64,000 nt of DNA from Cyclobacteriaceae bacterium (GCA_025055435.1 JANWWN010000006.1:17226-81225), one strand, 5' to 3'; shown: positions 9,344 to 18,933, counted from the stretch's first letter. The notes: generated by a model not told the origin, from the letters alone. Numbers and translations are program-made.

Positions 9344-11440
9344 TCAAAAACGCAGTAACTCGTTTAACGCATCCGCCACTTTCCCGGCATTCGGCAACAT
9401 CATTCGCTCCAGCTCAACATTGAGCGGCACAGCCGGAAGGTTGGCCGCACCCACCGTCCACACCGGTGCATCGAGCCAAGTGAAGCACTCCTTTTGAATG
9501 CGCCCGGCCAGCGACTCGGCAAATGAGTTGAGCAAGGGTTCCTCCGTAAGTACCATGGCACGGTTATGCCTGCGCACCTGCCGCACAACCTCTTCCCAAT
9601 CCAGCGGATTCAACGATCGCAAATCGAGCACCGTAATTCTTCCGGGATACTGTTGGGCGGCCTCCATCGCCCAATACACGCCCATACCATACGTAATGAT
9701 GACACAGCACGAGTTGGTGTTCATGATGCTTTCATCGGCAGCTAACACCACCCTTGCCTTACCCAGCGGTATGATGTACTCCTCATCCGGTTCGATGGTC
9801 TTCGCCTCTGCCGTACCCGGTACCTTACTCCAGTACAAGCCTTTGTGTTCGAGCAGCACAACAGGATTCGGGTCATAAAAAGCGGCCTTCAGCAAACCTT
9901 TCATATCGGCAGCGTTGGATGGATACACTACTTTTATTCCGCGGATGGTAAGCAGGGTTGATTCCACACTACCGGAGTGATACGGCCCTCCGCCTCCATA
10001 AGCACCAATGGGTACACGTATAAGTGCCTGCACAGGAAACTTCCCCTTGGTGAGATAGCAGCTTTTGGATAACTCTTCCACCAGCTGATTGATGCCCGGC
10101 CAGATGTAGTCGGCAAACTGAATTTCCACAATGGGCTTTACCCCCACAGCCGACATGCCTGCCGTGGAGCCAATGATGTATGCCTCCTGTATAGGGGTAT
10201 TAAACACACGTTCATCGCCAAACTTCTGTGCCAGTGTAGCCGCTTCGCGAAAAACACCGCCCAGTCTCCGGCCCACATCCTGACCGTAAAAAATAGCCTC
10301 AGGGTGTTTGCGTAATATCTCCTCCACCGCATGGAGTGCGGCATCCACCATCACCACCTTTTCGCCGTTCTTGGGTGCACGGACACCCCGCTCCTCCACT
10401 ACCGGCGTAGGAGCGAATTCGTAAGTATCGAAATCCTCGGGATCGGGATCGGGTGATGTAAGGACGCGTTCGTAGTGGCGCTCAGCGAGTTTTCGGGCCT
10501 GTTCATTAATGCGGTTTAACTCTTCTTCATCAACACCTTCATTTAAAAGGTGTTTTCGCAACTTAGGCAGTGGATCATCCTGCTCATGCTCTTTCAGATT
10601 TTCTCCACGGTACCACTCCTTGCGCACGCCCGAAGTATGATGCCCGAGTAACGGACAGCGCGCATGGACCAGCACCGGGCCTTTTCTTTTTCGAGCATGG
10701 TCAACGGCCTGCTTCATAACGCGATAGGACGCAACAAAGTCGGAGCCATCCACCCGAACCCGATGCATGCCTTTAAATCCTGCTGCATACTCGTAAGCAT
10801 CCATGGCGCGCATCTCGGCACCCGTTGCCGAAATACCCCAGTCGTTGTCCTGCACCAGATACACAATTGGCAATTTTTTCAGCACAGCCATCTGAAAGGC
10901 CTCAGCTACCTCGCCTTCGGTAACCGAGCCGTCACCGAGCGAACAAATCACAATGGGTTTGCTTTTTCCGTCAAGCAGCTTTTGCGATTCCAGATAGGCA
11001 ATACCGTGCGCCATGCCCGTTGCCGGTATAGCCTGCATGCCGGTGGCTGAACTTTGATGTGGAATGGTAGGAAAACCCTCGCGCTTCAATGACGGATGAC
11101 AGTAGTAAATTCTTCCACCCGAAAACGGATCATCGCGCTTGGCCATGAGTTGAAGCATCAACTCAAACGGCGTTAAACCCAGCCCCAGCAAAAACGATTC
11201 ATCGCGATAGTACAAAGCCGCGTAATCGATTGGTTTAAGTTGAAAGGCCGCAGCCAGTTGAATGGCCTCATGCCCGCGCGAAGTACTGTGCACATACTTA
11301 CTGCACACCTCCCGGTTTTCATCGTACAGTTCGGACATGCGCCGGGCTGTACACATCAGTTCATAGGCGCGTAGTGCCTCCTGTAATTCCTGTTGAGTGA
11401 TCTTTCCCTGTTTTTTTTCTTCAGTTTGATTTTCGGTCAT
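9344..11440 (-). CDS. 2-oxoisovalerate dehydrogenase E1, fused alpha-beta subunits
   Basis: A 698-residue fusion of the two E1 subunits of a branched-chain 2-oxoacid dehydrogenase. The first half (about 1-340) is the alpha chain, with the thiamine diphosphate motif beginning SLGDGSVTEGEV (GDG at 169-171) and ending at QDNDWGIS. The second half (about 365-698) is the beta chain, with FYGQDVGRRLGGVF, FADYIWPGINQL and PYHSGSVE. The ATG at 11440 is preferred over a GTG at 11446. E2 and E3 are not beside it. Some related fusions act on pyruvate, but a separate pyruvate E1 beta (27677) and E2 (61570) exist in the window, so a branched-chain substrate is more likely. Confidence 0.9.
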   Translation of the reverse strand: MTENQTEEKKQGKITQQELQEALRAYELMCTARRMSELYDENREVCSKYVHSTSRGHEAIQLAAAFQLKPIDYAALYYRDESFLLGLGLTPFELMLQLMAKRDDPFSGGRIYYCHPSLKREGFPTIPHQSSATGMQAIPATGMAHGIAYLESQKLLDGKSKPIVICSLGDGSVTEGEVAEAFQMAVLKKLPIVYLVQDNDWGISATGAEMRAMDAYEYAAGFKGMHRVRVDGSDFVASYRVMKQAVDHARKRKGPVLVHARCPLLGHHTSGVRKEWYRGENLKEHEQDDPLPKLRKHLLNEGVDEEELNRINEQARKLAERHYERVLTSPDPDPEDFDTYEFAPTPVVEERGVRAPKNGEKVVMVDAALHAVEEILRKHPEAIFYGQDVGRRLGGVFREAATLAQKFGDERVFNTPIQEAYIIGSTAGMSAVGVKPIVEIQFADYIWPGINQLVEELSKSCYLTKGKFPVQALIRVPIGAYGGGGPYHSGSVESTLLTIRGIKVVYPSNAADMKGLLKAAFYDPNPVVLLEHKGLYWSKVPGTAEAKTIEPDEEYIIPLGKARVVLAADESIMNTNSCCVIITYGMGVYWAMEAAQQYPGRITVLDLRSLNPLDWEEVVRQVRRHNRAMVLTEEPLLNSFAESLAGRIQKECFTWLDAPVWTVGAANLPAVPLNVELERMMLPNAGKVADALNELLRF

Positions 11441-11572
11441 GCCCACTTGGTTATCCTTCGCTTAAAGATAGCGATTTTGATTTTGTGCTGACCGGCATAA
11501 AGCTGTGATGATTAGCTGTTTTTCAATGCATGGCTTTTAGTTTATTTGTAATCCATCAAACATTCATTCGCC

Positions 11573-13000
11573 ATGCGCATCACTTTACTTTTAATGCTCA
11601 GTGCCTGCCTGTTGTATGCACAGGCTCCGAAAATTTCACCCAACAAAAAGGCCGTCATCGAATCCATAGATAAACAACGCGAACGGCTCACCGGTATCAG
11701 CGACAAAATCTGGGCGTATGCGGAAACTGCCTTCCGCGAAACCAATTCATCCAAAACCCTGGCCGACTATGCCGAAGAAATGGGCTTTACCGTGCAGCGC
11801 GGCGTAGCCGAAATTCCAACCGCCTTCGTAGCCACCTATGGCAGCGGCAAGCCGGTAATCGGTATTTTAGGCGAGTTCGATGCGCTGCCGGGTTTATCGC
11901 AGAAGTCCGTTCCCGTGAAGGACCCGCTTCAGGAAGGCAAGCCCGGTCATGGATGTGGCCACAACCTGTTTGGTACAGCAAGCCTGGGAGCGGCCGTAGC
12001 CATCAGGGAACTGATTGCCGCAGGAAAGTTGAAAGGCACGATTAAGTTTTTCGGAACGCCGGCCGAAGAAAAATTTTTCGGTAAGCTGTGGATGATACGT
12101 GCCGGATTGTTTAACGATGTGGATGTATGCATGGACTGGCATCCGGGTGCTGAGACCAAGGCAGCCGTGCAGACCGGACTGGCACTGGTGGATTTCATTG
12201 TCGAGTTTTACGGACAGGCCGCGCACGCTTCATCCGACCCCTGGAACGGCCGCAGCGCCAGCGATGCCCTTGAGCTGTACACCACCGGCATTAACTACTA
12301 CCGCGAACACATTCGACCTACCACACGCATTCATTACCATATTCAGGATGGCGGCCAGGTGGTAAACGTTGTGCCCGATTATGCGCGCCTGTGGGTGCGT
12401 GTGCGCGACCCGAAGCGCCAGGTGATGCAGGAAGTATATGAACGCGTACAAAAAATGGCCGAAGGCGCAGCCATCATGGCCAATGTGGATTACAAAATCT
12501 CACTCGTATCAGGTATTTATGAAATTCTGGTAAACCGGACGGGTGCATCGTACATTCAGAAAAACCTGGAGCTGCTCGGCCCGATTCAATACACGGAACA
12601 GGAAGTGGCCTTCGCTAAAAAAATTCAGGAGTCAACCGGCAAGCCGCAGGTGGGCCTGCACAGCAAAGTAGAACCGCTGGAAGAAACGCGTGAAGATGCC
12701 GGTGGCGGCTCAACCGATGTAGGTGATGTGAGCTGGGTAGTTCCCGTGGTGCGACTAAGCGCTGCAACGGCACCCATAGGCACGCCGTGGCATTCCTGGG
12801 CTGTTGTAGCCTGTGGCGGCATGTCCATCGGACACAAAGGCATGATCCATGCCGCCAAAACTTTGGCCATGACCATGGTGGATTTATACGAAGACCCGAA
12901 AAAGATTGAAGCCGTCAAGGCGGAGTTTATCCAGCGCAAAGGTAACCACGTGTACAGCGGACTCATTCCGCCAGGACCTCCGCCCATCGGAAAAGAGTAA
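11573..13000 (+). CDS. Exported M20-family amidohydrolase
   Basis: A 475-residue zinc amidohydrolase of the M20D group (AbgB/aminobenzoyl-glutamate hydrolase-like) with a cleavable signal peptide (MRITLLLMLSACLLYAQA). Metal-site elements include GHGCGHNLFG (residues 126-134) and TPAEEKFFGK, followed by a lid/dimerisation domain (about 205-320) and a return to the catalytic domain with a late His (WHSWAVV). The predicted export puts it in the periplasm, where it may trim amide-linked amino acids. The following M14 peptidase gene starts 56 bp downstream with the same type of signal peptide, so the two may form a scavenging unit. Confidence 0.88.
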   Translation: MRITLLLMLSACLLYAQAPKISPNKKAVIESIDKQRERLTGISDKIWAYAETAFRETNSSKTLADYAEEMGFTVQRGVAEIPTAFVATYGSGKPVIGILGEFDALPGLSQKSVPVKDPLQEGKPGHGCGHNLFGTASLGAAVAIRELIAAGKLKGTIKFFGTPAEEKFFGKLWMIRAGLFNDVDVCMDWHPGAETKAAVQTGLALVDFIVEFYGQAAHASSDPWNGRSASDALELYTTGINYYREHIRPTTRIHYHIQDGGQVVNVVPDYARLWVRVRDPKRQVMQEVYERVQKMAEGAAIMANVDYKISLVSGIYEILVNRTGASYIQKNLELLGPIQYTEQEVAFAKKIQESTGKPQVGLHSKVEPLEETREDAGGGSTDVGDVSWVVPVVRLSAATAPIGTPWHSWAVVACGGMSIGHKGMIHAAKTLAMTMVDLYEDPKKIEAVKAEFIQRKGNHVYSGLIPPGPPPIGKE

Positions 13001-13055
13001 GTAAGAGTTTCATCATTAATAACACGCAGTCTGGTAAATCCATAGTAAAACCTTT

Positions 13056-15602
13056 ATGAAAAATATTTTTCGCGCCCTCATCCTGGTTCCATTCACGTTG
13101 TTTGCCCAAACCGAATATTTCTTTCCCGGTGCAGGCAACTTCAACCCGCGCATACCCACGCCCGAATCTTTCCTCGGCTATCCGATCGGCAGCCATCATA
13201 CCCGCCACGACAAGGTGATTGAGTATTTCCGTCTGCTCGACCAGCTCAGCGACCGCATGACCCTTCAGGAGCTGGGTTATACCTATGAACATCGCCTGCA
13301 GATAACGGCCATCATTACCTCTCCAACGAATCATGCACGGCTGGAAGAGATTCGCATCAACCACCTGAAGCGCAACACCTCAACAGCTTTTAACAACGAA
13401 CCGCTCGTTATCCAGCTGGGCTACAACGTGCATGGTAACGAACCCTCCAGCACCGAGGCAGCCATGCTCACCGCCTACTACCTGACCGCCAGCGAGAGCG
13501 ATGAAACCAAAAACTGGCTGAACCAGATGGTGATTTTACTCGACCCGGTTTATAACCCCGATGGCCGTGACCGCCACACGCACTGGGCCAACATGCACAA
13601 GGCTTCGCCACCGGTAGCCGACCCGCAGGACCGCGAGCACAACGAAGTGTGGCCCGGCGGCCGCACCAACCACTACTGGTTTGACCTGAACCGCGACTGG
13701 TTCCTGGGCATTCATCCCGAAAGCCGCAACCGCCTGAAATTCTTCCATCAGTGGCGCCCTTATGTAATGACCGACCATCACGAAATGGGAACCAACTCAA
13801 CATTTTATTTCGATCCGGGCAAGAACAGCTCCAACAATCCGTTGGTGCCTAACTTTTTATACGATCAGATTTATCCGCGCTTTGGCGAATATTTTGCCAG
13901 GGCCATGAACGCCATCGGCTCGCAGTATTTTACCAAAGAAGTATTCGATAAACTCTACCCCGGTTATGGTTCCAGCTACGTAAACTTTTATGGCGGTGCC
14001 GGCTTTTTGTTTGAACAGGCCAGCTCACGCGGACACGTACAGGAAACCGGCACCATTCCGCTGACCTTTGCTTTCACTATCCGCAACCAGGTAACTGCCT
14101 CGCTGGCCACCATCCGCGCATCGCTGGCCGAACGCGACAACCTGCTGAAAATGCGGTTGAACTTTTACCAAACCATGGCCGCGCAAGCCAAGGCCGCACC
14201 CGTCAAGGCCTACATCTTTGGCGATGCCAATGATGTATCGCGTACCTATGCGTTTGTCAATACGCTGCGCCTGCACCAGATTGAAGTGTACGAAGTGCCG
14301 CGCGACATTACCGTTGCCGGAAAAACATTTACAGCCGGAAAAGCTTACATCGTTCCCACCGAACAGGAAAATTACCTGATGGTGCGCAGCGCTTTCGAAA
14401 AAGACATCCCCTACTCCGACAGCCTGTTTTACGATGCTTCCACCTGGTCGCTGGTTTATGCCTATAACATGCCTTTTGCGGAAATACGCGGACCGTTTAC
14501 CAAAGGGAATGCCGTTACAACCGAGCTGGTGAAAACCGTAACACCGGTAAAAATGAGTAGCTATGCCTACCTGATTGACCTGGCTGACTACCAGGCGCAC
14601 CGCGCCCTGTGGATGCTGCAGTCGGCTGATGTAAATGTGAAAGTGGCCTTTAAAACCTTTTCGGCAAAAGTTGATAACCGCGACCGGAACTTTGGCTACG
14701 GTACACTGGTGATTGCCGTAAATGAACAAACACTTAATCCTGAACAGTTATATCAAATTCTGCAAAAGGTAAGCGCCGAAGCACGCATTGACATTTTTGC
14801 AGTAGAAACGGGTATGAGCGTAAAAGGCATAGACCTCGGCTCCAATTTTGTGCAACCGCTCAAAAAACCAAAAGCCCTGTTGGCAGTAGGCACCGGTGTA
14901 TCAGCCTATGAAGCCGGTGAGGTATGGCACCTGCTCGACCAGCGCATCGGCATGCCCGTAACCAAGGCCGACCTGACTTATTTTAACCGCATCAACCTGA
15001 ACAACTACACCACGCTGGTTATGGTAAGTGGTACCTACCCAACAGACAAAGCCTTTACCGACAAGTTGAAAACCTGGGTACAACAGGGTGGTACCCTCAT
15101 TACCCTCAAGACGGCCAGCGAGTGGGCCATCAAACAAGGCCTTGCCGGTAACAACAAACTCGTTCCGGCCGACACGGCCCGAAAGATTAAACGCATCAAC
15201 TTTGAAGACGCCCAGGCCACCGAAGGCGCCAAATCCATTGGCGGCAGCATCTTCCAGGTGGATTTGGATATTACCAGTCCGATAGGGTTTGGGTACAGCA
15301 GCCGTAACCTGCCAGTGTACCGCAACGGCACCACCTTTATGCAAACCGGAAAGAATCCCTACGCCATTGCTGCACAATATACGGCCAACCCGCTGATTGG
15401 CGGGTATCTGCATAAATCGAATGTGAGCCGGATTGCCAACTCGGCAGCCGTGTTACTGCACCGCGAAGGCCAGGGCCGCGTTATTTTGTTTTCCGACAAC
15501 CCGAACTTCCGCGGTTACTGGTATGGTACAAACAAGCTGTTTTTAAATGCCTTGTTCTTCGGGCCGGTTATCAACGTGCCGGTGCCGGCGGGTGGTGAGT
15601 AA
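13056..15602 (+). CDS. Exported M14-family zinc carboxypeptidase
   Basis: An 848-residue protein with a signal peptide (MKNIFRALILVPFTLFAQ). The N-terminal third is an M14 carboxypeptidase domain: HGNE at residues 126-129 supplies the H-x-x-E zinc ligands, and MTDHHEMG near 238-244 supplies the second His. LFEQASSRG near residue 330 is in the place of the catalytic Glu region. The C-terminal 450 residues include a glutamine-amidotransferase-like Rossmann part (VSGTYPTDKAFTDKLKTWV). This architecture is common in Bacteroidota. It follows the M20 gene and is probably cotranscribed. Periplasmic peptide degradation is the likely role; specificity is unknown. Confidence 0.88.
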   Translation: MKNIFRALILVPFTLFAQTEYFFPGAGNFNPRIPTPESFLGYPIGSHHTRHDKVIEYFRLLDQLSDRMTLQELGYTYEHRLQITAIITSPTNHARLEEIRINHLKRNTSTAFNNEPLVIQLGYNVHGNEPSSTEAAMLTAYYLTASESDETKNWLNQMVILLDPVYNPDGRDRHTHWANMHKASPPVADPQDREHNEVWPGGRTNHYWFDLNRDWFLGIHPESRNRLKFFHQWRPYVMTDHHEMGTNSTFYFDPGKNSSNNPLVPNFLYDQIYPRFGEYFARAMNAIGSQYFTKEVFDKLYPGYGSSYVNFYGGAGFLFEQASSRGHVQETGTIPLTFAFTIRNQVTASLATIRASLAERDNLLKMRLNFYQTMAAQAKAAPVKAYIFGDANDVSRTYAFVNTLRLHQIEVYEVPRDITVAGKTFTAGKAYIVPTEQENYLMVRSAFEKDIPYSDSLFYDASTWSLVYAYNMPFAEIRGPFTKGNAVTTELVKTVTPVKMSSYAYLIDLADYQAHRALWMLQSADVNVKVAFKTFSAKVDNRDRNFGYGTLVIAVNEQTLNPEQLYQILQKVSAEARIDIFAVETGMSVKGIDLGSNFVQPLKKPKALLAVGTGVSAYEAGEVWHLLDQRIGMPVTKADLTYFNRINLNNYTTLVMVSGTYPTDKAFTDKLKTWVQQGGTLITLKTASEWAIKQGLAGNNKLVPADTARKIKRINFEDAQATEGAKSIGGSIFQVDLDITSPIGFGYSSRNLPVYRNGTTFMQTGKNPYAIAAQYTANPLIGGYLHKSNVSRIANSAAVLLHREGQGRVILFSDNPNFRGYWYGTNKLFLNALFFGPVINVPVPAGGE

Positions 15603-15643
15603 ATAAGTTTAGTTTCCACCTAAGAAAGAATTTCGCAGCAAAC

Positions 15644-15674
15644 TTGCGCAACTAAGTAATTGCGCATACATTTG
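15644..15674 (+). promoter_or_regulatory. Promoter and probable ArsR operator
   Basis: TACATTTG at 15667-15674 is a perfect TAnnTTTG box, with TTG at 15644-15646 twenty bases upstream. Two 8-bp sites lie over these elements: TTGCGCAA (15644-15651, itself palindromic) and TTGCGCAT (15660-15667), with 8 bases between them. This places a regulator-binding site over both promoter boxes, as expected for an autorepressed ArsR gene starting at 15700. Confidence 0.6.
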
Positions 15675-15699
15675 CAATCATATAGTAGCAAATAAGGGT

Positions 15700-16026
15700 A
15701 TGAAAGCGAGACGCGATGTTTTTCAGGCTATTGCCGACCCCACCCGCAGAGCCATCATCATGCTGCTCACAGCCGGTGCACTCACGCCCAATGCCGTTGC
15801 CGAACATTTTAGCTCCAGCCGGCAGGCCATTTCCAGACACCTGCAAATTCTTTCGGAGTGCGAAATCGTAAAACAGGAAAAACAAGGCCGTGAAATTTAT
15901 TATGAGCTTAACCCTGCCAAAATCAAGGAAATAGAAAAGTGGGTTGAAGAGCTCAGAAAACTTTGGGAAGCCCGCTTCCGCCAGCTTGATGTAGTGTTAT
16001 CCAAATTGAAAAAAAACAAAAAGTGA
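15700..16026 (+). CDS. ArsR-family transcriptional regulator
   Basis: A 108-residue winged-helix repressor: [20 protein letters not shown] begins the fold, [20 protein letters not shown] is the recognition helix region, and [13 protein letters not shown] is the wing. No metal-binding Cys cluster is visible, so this is the non-metal subtype that in many bacteria sits beside AHSA1/SRPBCC-domain genes, as here (next gene 108 bp downstream). The promoter carries paired TTGCGCAA-like sites that could be its own operator. The basic C-terminus ends in KKNKK. Confidence 0.92.
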   Translation: MKARRDVFQAIADPTRRAIIMLLTAGALTPNAVAEHFSSSRQAISRHLQILSECEIVKQEKQGREIYYELNPAKIKEIEKWVEELRKLWEARFRQLDVVLSKLKKNKK

Positions 16027-16134
16027 AAGCAATTTTTTTATTCGGTTTGACCATTCATAAAACTTCCGGAACCAGTTTCATAACCAAAAAGCATCAGCAA
16101 ACCATATTGTCATTCATCTTTAAAGATATTAACC

Positions 16135-17103
16135 ATGAACAAGCCATTACTTTTCAACTTTGTAGTTGACAAACAAAACAAACAGATTCATGTGGAGCGC
16201 ACCTTCCGGGCCCCAATTGACCTGGTGTGGGCCGCATGGACCGAAGCGGAAATTCTGGACCAGTGGTGGGGACCAAAACCCTGGAAAGCAGAAACCAAGT
16301 ACATGGATTTCAGAGAGGGCGGTTATTGGTTGTATGCCATGGTTGGACCAAACGGAGAAAAACACTGGTCAAGAGCCGATTACCTGAAAATCATCCCTGA
16401 AAAGTTTTTTTCAGCGATGGATGGCTTTTGTAATGAAGAAGGAATTCTTAATCCCAACTTACCGCGTAACAAATGGGAAAACAACTTTACGGAAGACGGT
16501 AACCATACCACCGTAACCGTCAGGCTTACCTTCGATACGCCCGATGACCTGGAAAAAATCCTGGCCATGGGCTTTCAGGAAGGCTTTACCGCCGGGCTTG
16601 AAAATCTTGACCAATACATTGCCGCACAGTTTTACCTGCGCAAACAAAACAAGCCTGACCAGAAAGCCAGGGTTTCAACATATCTCAATTTTCCGGGTAA
16701 TGCGGAAGAAGCTTTTCAGTTTTACAGAAAGGTTTTCAAAACAGAGTTTATAAACGGAATCAGACGTTTTGACGAAATACCTGCCAGTCCCGGCCAGCCT
16801 CCACTGGCTGAATCGGTAAAGAAAATGGTTTTACACGTGGAACTGCCCATAACAGGCGGGCACATTTTAATGGGCACGGACGCCCCCAGGGAAATGGGCT
16901 TTACCATAAACCCGGGAAACAACATGCACATCAACATTGAACCCGAATCGCGGGCCGAGGCAAAAAGACTGTTTGATGAACTTTCGGAAGGCGGCGTTGT
17001 ACAGATGCCCCTACAGGACATGTTTTGGGGCGCTTACTACGGCAATTTCCGCGACAGATTTGGTGTAAACTGGATGATTAACTACCAGCAGAAAGAGCAA
17101 TAA
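16135..17103 (+). CDS. AHSA1 (SRPBCC)-VOC/PhnB two-domain fusion
   Basis: A 322-residue protein of two domains that usually occur separately. Residues 1-165 form an AHSA1-type START/SRPBCC domain (ERTFRAPIDLVWAAWTEAEI, DQWWGPKPW, FREGGYWLYAM). Residues 175-322 form a PhnB-like VOC domain (STYLNFPGNAEEAFQFYRKV, GHILMGTDAP, DMFWGAYYGNFRDRFGVNWM). AHSA1 domains bind small hydrophobic ligands; PhnB-like VOC proteins are mostly of unknown function. It follows an ArsR-type regulator and precedes a DUF1801 protein, an association often seen for these stress or ligand-responsive small proteins. The fusion is one continuous reading frame with a short linker (LRKQNKPDQKAR). Confidence 0.88.
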   Translation: MNKPLLFNFVVDKQNKQIHVERTFRAPIDLVWAAWTEAEILDQWWGPKPWKAETKYMDFREGGYWLYAMVGPNGEKHWSRADYLKIIPEKFFSAMDGFCNEEGILNPNLPRNKWENNFTEDGNHTTVTVRLTFDTPDDLEKILAMGFQEGFTAGLENLDQYIAAQFYLRKQNKPDQKARVSTYLNFPGNAEEAFQFYRKVFKTEFINGIRRFDEIPASPGQPPLAESVKKMVLHVELPITGGHILMGTDAPREMGFTINPGNNMHINIEPESRAEAKRLFDELSEGGVVQMPLQDMFWGAYYGNFRDRFGVNWMINYQQKEQ

Positions 17104-17131
17104 AAGATTGAAATGAAACTTTATTAAACAC

Positions 17132-17521
17132 ATGAATACTCCAAATAAAGAGGTAAGCAGGTTCCTTGATGAACTAAAACACCCGTTAAGAAAGGAAATC
17201 GACTTATTGAGAGGCATTATTCTTTCCTCGGTAAAAGGACTGGAAGAAAACATCAAATGGAACGCCCCCAACTATAACTTCGGCGGACAGGACAGAATCA
17301 CTCTGAAGATTATGCCGCCCAAACAAATTCAAATAATTTTCCACCGTGGTGCAGCCAGGCAAAAGCAACCTGCAAGTCGCCTGATTGCCAATGAAACAAC
17401 CCTGTTAAACTGGAAAGAAAACGATCGGGCAGTTGCAACTTTTAAATCGGTACGCGAAATCAACGAACATGAAAAGGAACTAGTCAGTCTGGTAAAGAGT
17501 TGGATCAAAGCTTCAGTTTAA
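17132..17521 (+). CDS. DUF1801 domain protein
   Basis: A 129-residue cytoplasmic protein of the DUF1801 (YdhG-like) family, recognisable from the helix LRKEIDLLRGIILSSV, the core GLEENIKWNAPNYNF, and a following beta-rich stretch. Function unknown; homologues frequently neighbour ArsR/AHSA1 genes, as here, 28 bp after the AHSA1-VOC gene and probably in the same transcript. Confidence 0.82.
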   Translation: MNTPNKEVSRFLDELKHPLRKEIDLLRGIILSSVKGLEENIKWNAPNYNFGGQDRITLKIMPPKQIQIIFHRGAARQKQPASRLIANETTLLNWKENDRAVATFKSVREINEHEKELVSLVKSWIKASV

Positions 17522-17585
17522 TAAAAAAATTCGTATATAGATAACGAATATAAGTCCTGCTCCCTGCCTCGCCCCGAACCGCACC

Positions 17586-18134
17586 ATGTTTGTTCACATC
17601 GGCCGCTTTAAAATTGAACGCGATTACATAATCGTTGAAAACTACCCGTTTGCGCCTTCCATTGCATATAAAAACAAGCGACTGGGCGCTGACGAAATTC
17701 AAAACATGGATTTACAAGCCGCACCGCCAACGCTGCGCATCGGCAACGAGTTGATTTTTGTTTCGGCTGACAAAAAAGACCAACTTCAGCATTTTGCGGC
17801 CCTCAACAACATTCCCGTCATCAAAAGGGCCGACATCTGGGACTGGATTTTGGAACCCTTTCTGGATACAGAATACACCGAACAAACACACAAACGTCTT
17901 ACTGACTTACTGGCAAAGTATGGTCTTACGGAAGATGAGGTTTCCGCCATTCGGGAAGAAGTAAAAGCCCCAATGCTGAAGTATAACTTTGGAACCATGC
18001 TGTGGGATTGGACACACCTGGGCGCATGGGATGTGCTCTGTGCGATGCGTTCAGTGTACGATGACGTTCAGTTTTCCGGTTTTTACCGGCGCGTAATGGA
18101 TATTGCCTTGCTACCGGATAACTACCCGGTTTAG
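17586..18134 (+). CDS. Unrecognised 182-residue protein
   Basis: I do not recognise a family. The protein is soluble with no signal peptide or membrane helix. The N-terminal half looks beta-rich (MFVHIGRFKIERDYIIVENY), the middle is predicted helical (KRLTDLLAKYGLTEDEVSAI), and the end is aromatic-rich (MLWDWTHLGAWDVL). Coding is supported by length, normal codon use and tight packing: its stop ends 2 bp before the convergent xth gene. It lies 64 bp after the DUF1801 gene and may be in the same transcript, which would make it part of the ArsR-regulated group. Confidence 0.7.
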   Translation: MFVHIGRFKIERDYIIVENYPFAPSIAYKNKRLGADEIQNMDLQAAPPTLRIGNELIFVSADKKDQLQHFAALNNIPVIKRADIWDWILEPFLDTEYTEQTHKRLTDLLAKYGLTEDEVSAIREEVKAPMLKYNFGTMLWDWTHLGAWDVLCAMRSVYDDVQFSGFYRRVMDIALLPDNYPV

Positions 18135-18135
18135 T

Positions 18136-18915
18136 TTATGCTGCTTTAATCTCCACCCCTACCGGGCAATGGTCAGAGCCCAGGTACTCATTATATATCT
18201 CAGCTTTCGCAATCCGCGGCAGAAATTCGCGGCTCACCAGCACATAATCTATCCGCCAGCCCACGTTGCGCGCCCGTGCATTAAACATGTAATTCCAGTA
18301 AGTGTACTTCACCGTGTCGGGATGGAAATGCCGGAAGGTATCCACAAAACCCGCATCCAGCAGCCGCTGAAATCCATCTATTTCCTGTTGTGTATATCCG
18401 GCCGACTTATTGTAGTTCTCTTTCGGACGGGCAATGTCAATGGGCTGGTGGGCTACATTAAAATCTCCGCAGGCTATAACAGGCTTTTTGCTTTTTAGCT
18501 TAACCAGGTAATTGCGAAACTCTTCATCCCACTCTGCGCGATAATCCAGGCGTTTCAAACCTTCACCCGAGTTGGGCGTGTACACCGTAACCAGGTAAAA
18601 CTCCGGATATTCAGCGGTAATTACCCTTCCCTCCTGATCGTGTTCAGGTGCATTCATATCGAACTGCACATGGAGCGGTTCGGTCTTCGTAAGCAGGGCC
18701 GTACCCGAATATCCCTGCCGGGCTTTGGATGAGTTGGCAAACACCTTGTATTCGGGAAAAAGCGATAATGCCGTTTTTACTTCTTCAACAGCCGCCTTGG
18801 TTTCCTGCAAGCACAGAAAATCCGGATTAAGGTTACGGATGTCGCTAACGAAACTCTTTTTAATGATCGACCGGATACCATTTACGTTCCAGCAAATCAG
18901 GCGCAGAACAGACAT
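18136..18915 (-). CDS. xth: Exodeoxyribonuclease III
   Basis: A 259-residue AP endonuclease / 3'-5' exonuclease of base-excision repair. The family motifs are in order: LICWNVNGIRS (metal and catalytic Asn), CLQETKA (metal Glu), VYTPNSGEGLKRLDYR, CGDFNVAH (catalytic Asp-Asn), WRIDYVLVS and the terminal LGSDHCPVGVEI (Asp-His pair). The ATG at 18915 is used; an upstream TTG would add only two residues. Convergent with the unknown gene at 17586; the next minus-strand gene upstream encodes a small basic protein and has its own terminator. Confidence 0.95.
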   Translation of the reverse strand: MSVLRLICWNVNGIRSIIKKSFVSDIRNLNPDFLCLQETKAAVEEVKTALSLFPEYKVFANSSKARQGYSGTALLTKTEPLHVQFDMNAPEHDQEGRVITAEYPEFYLVTVYTPNSGEGLKRLDYRAEWDEEFRNYLVKLKSKKPVIACGDFNVAHQPIDIARPKENYNKSAGYTQQEIDGFQRLLDAGFVDTFRHFHPDTVKYTYWNYMFNARARNVGWRIDYVLVSREFLPRIAKAEIYNEYLGSDHCPVGVEIKAA

Positions 18916-18933
18916 AATCAAACCATTCGTTCA

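Noticed and set aside
14025..14729. A 234-codon open frame on the minus strand
   Set aside because: Antisense to the M14 peptidase; a shadow of biased codon use, with no family features.
18103..18498. A 131-codon plus-strand frame after the unknown gene at 17586
   Set aside because: It runs antisense through exonuclease III, which has all family motifs.
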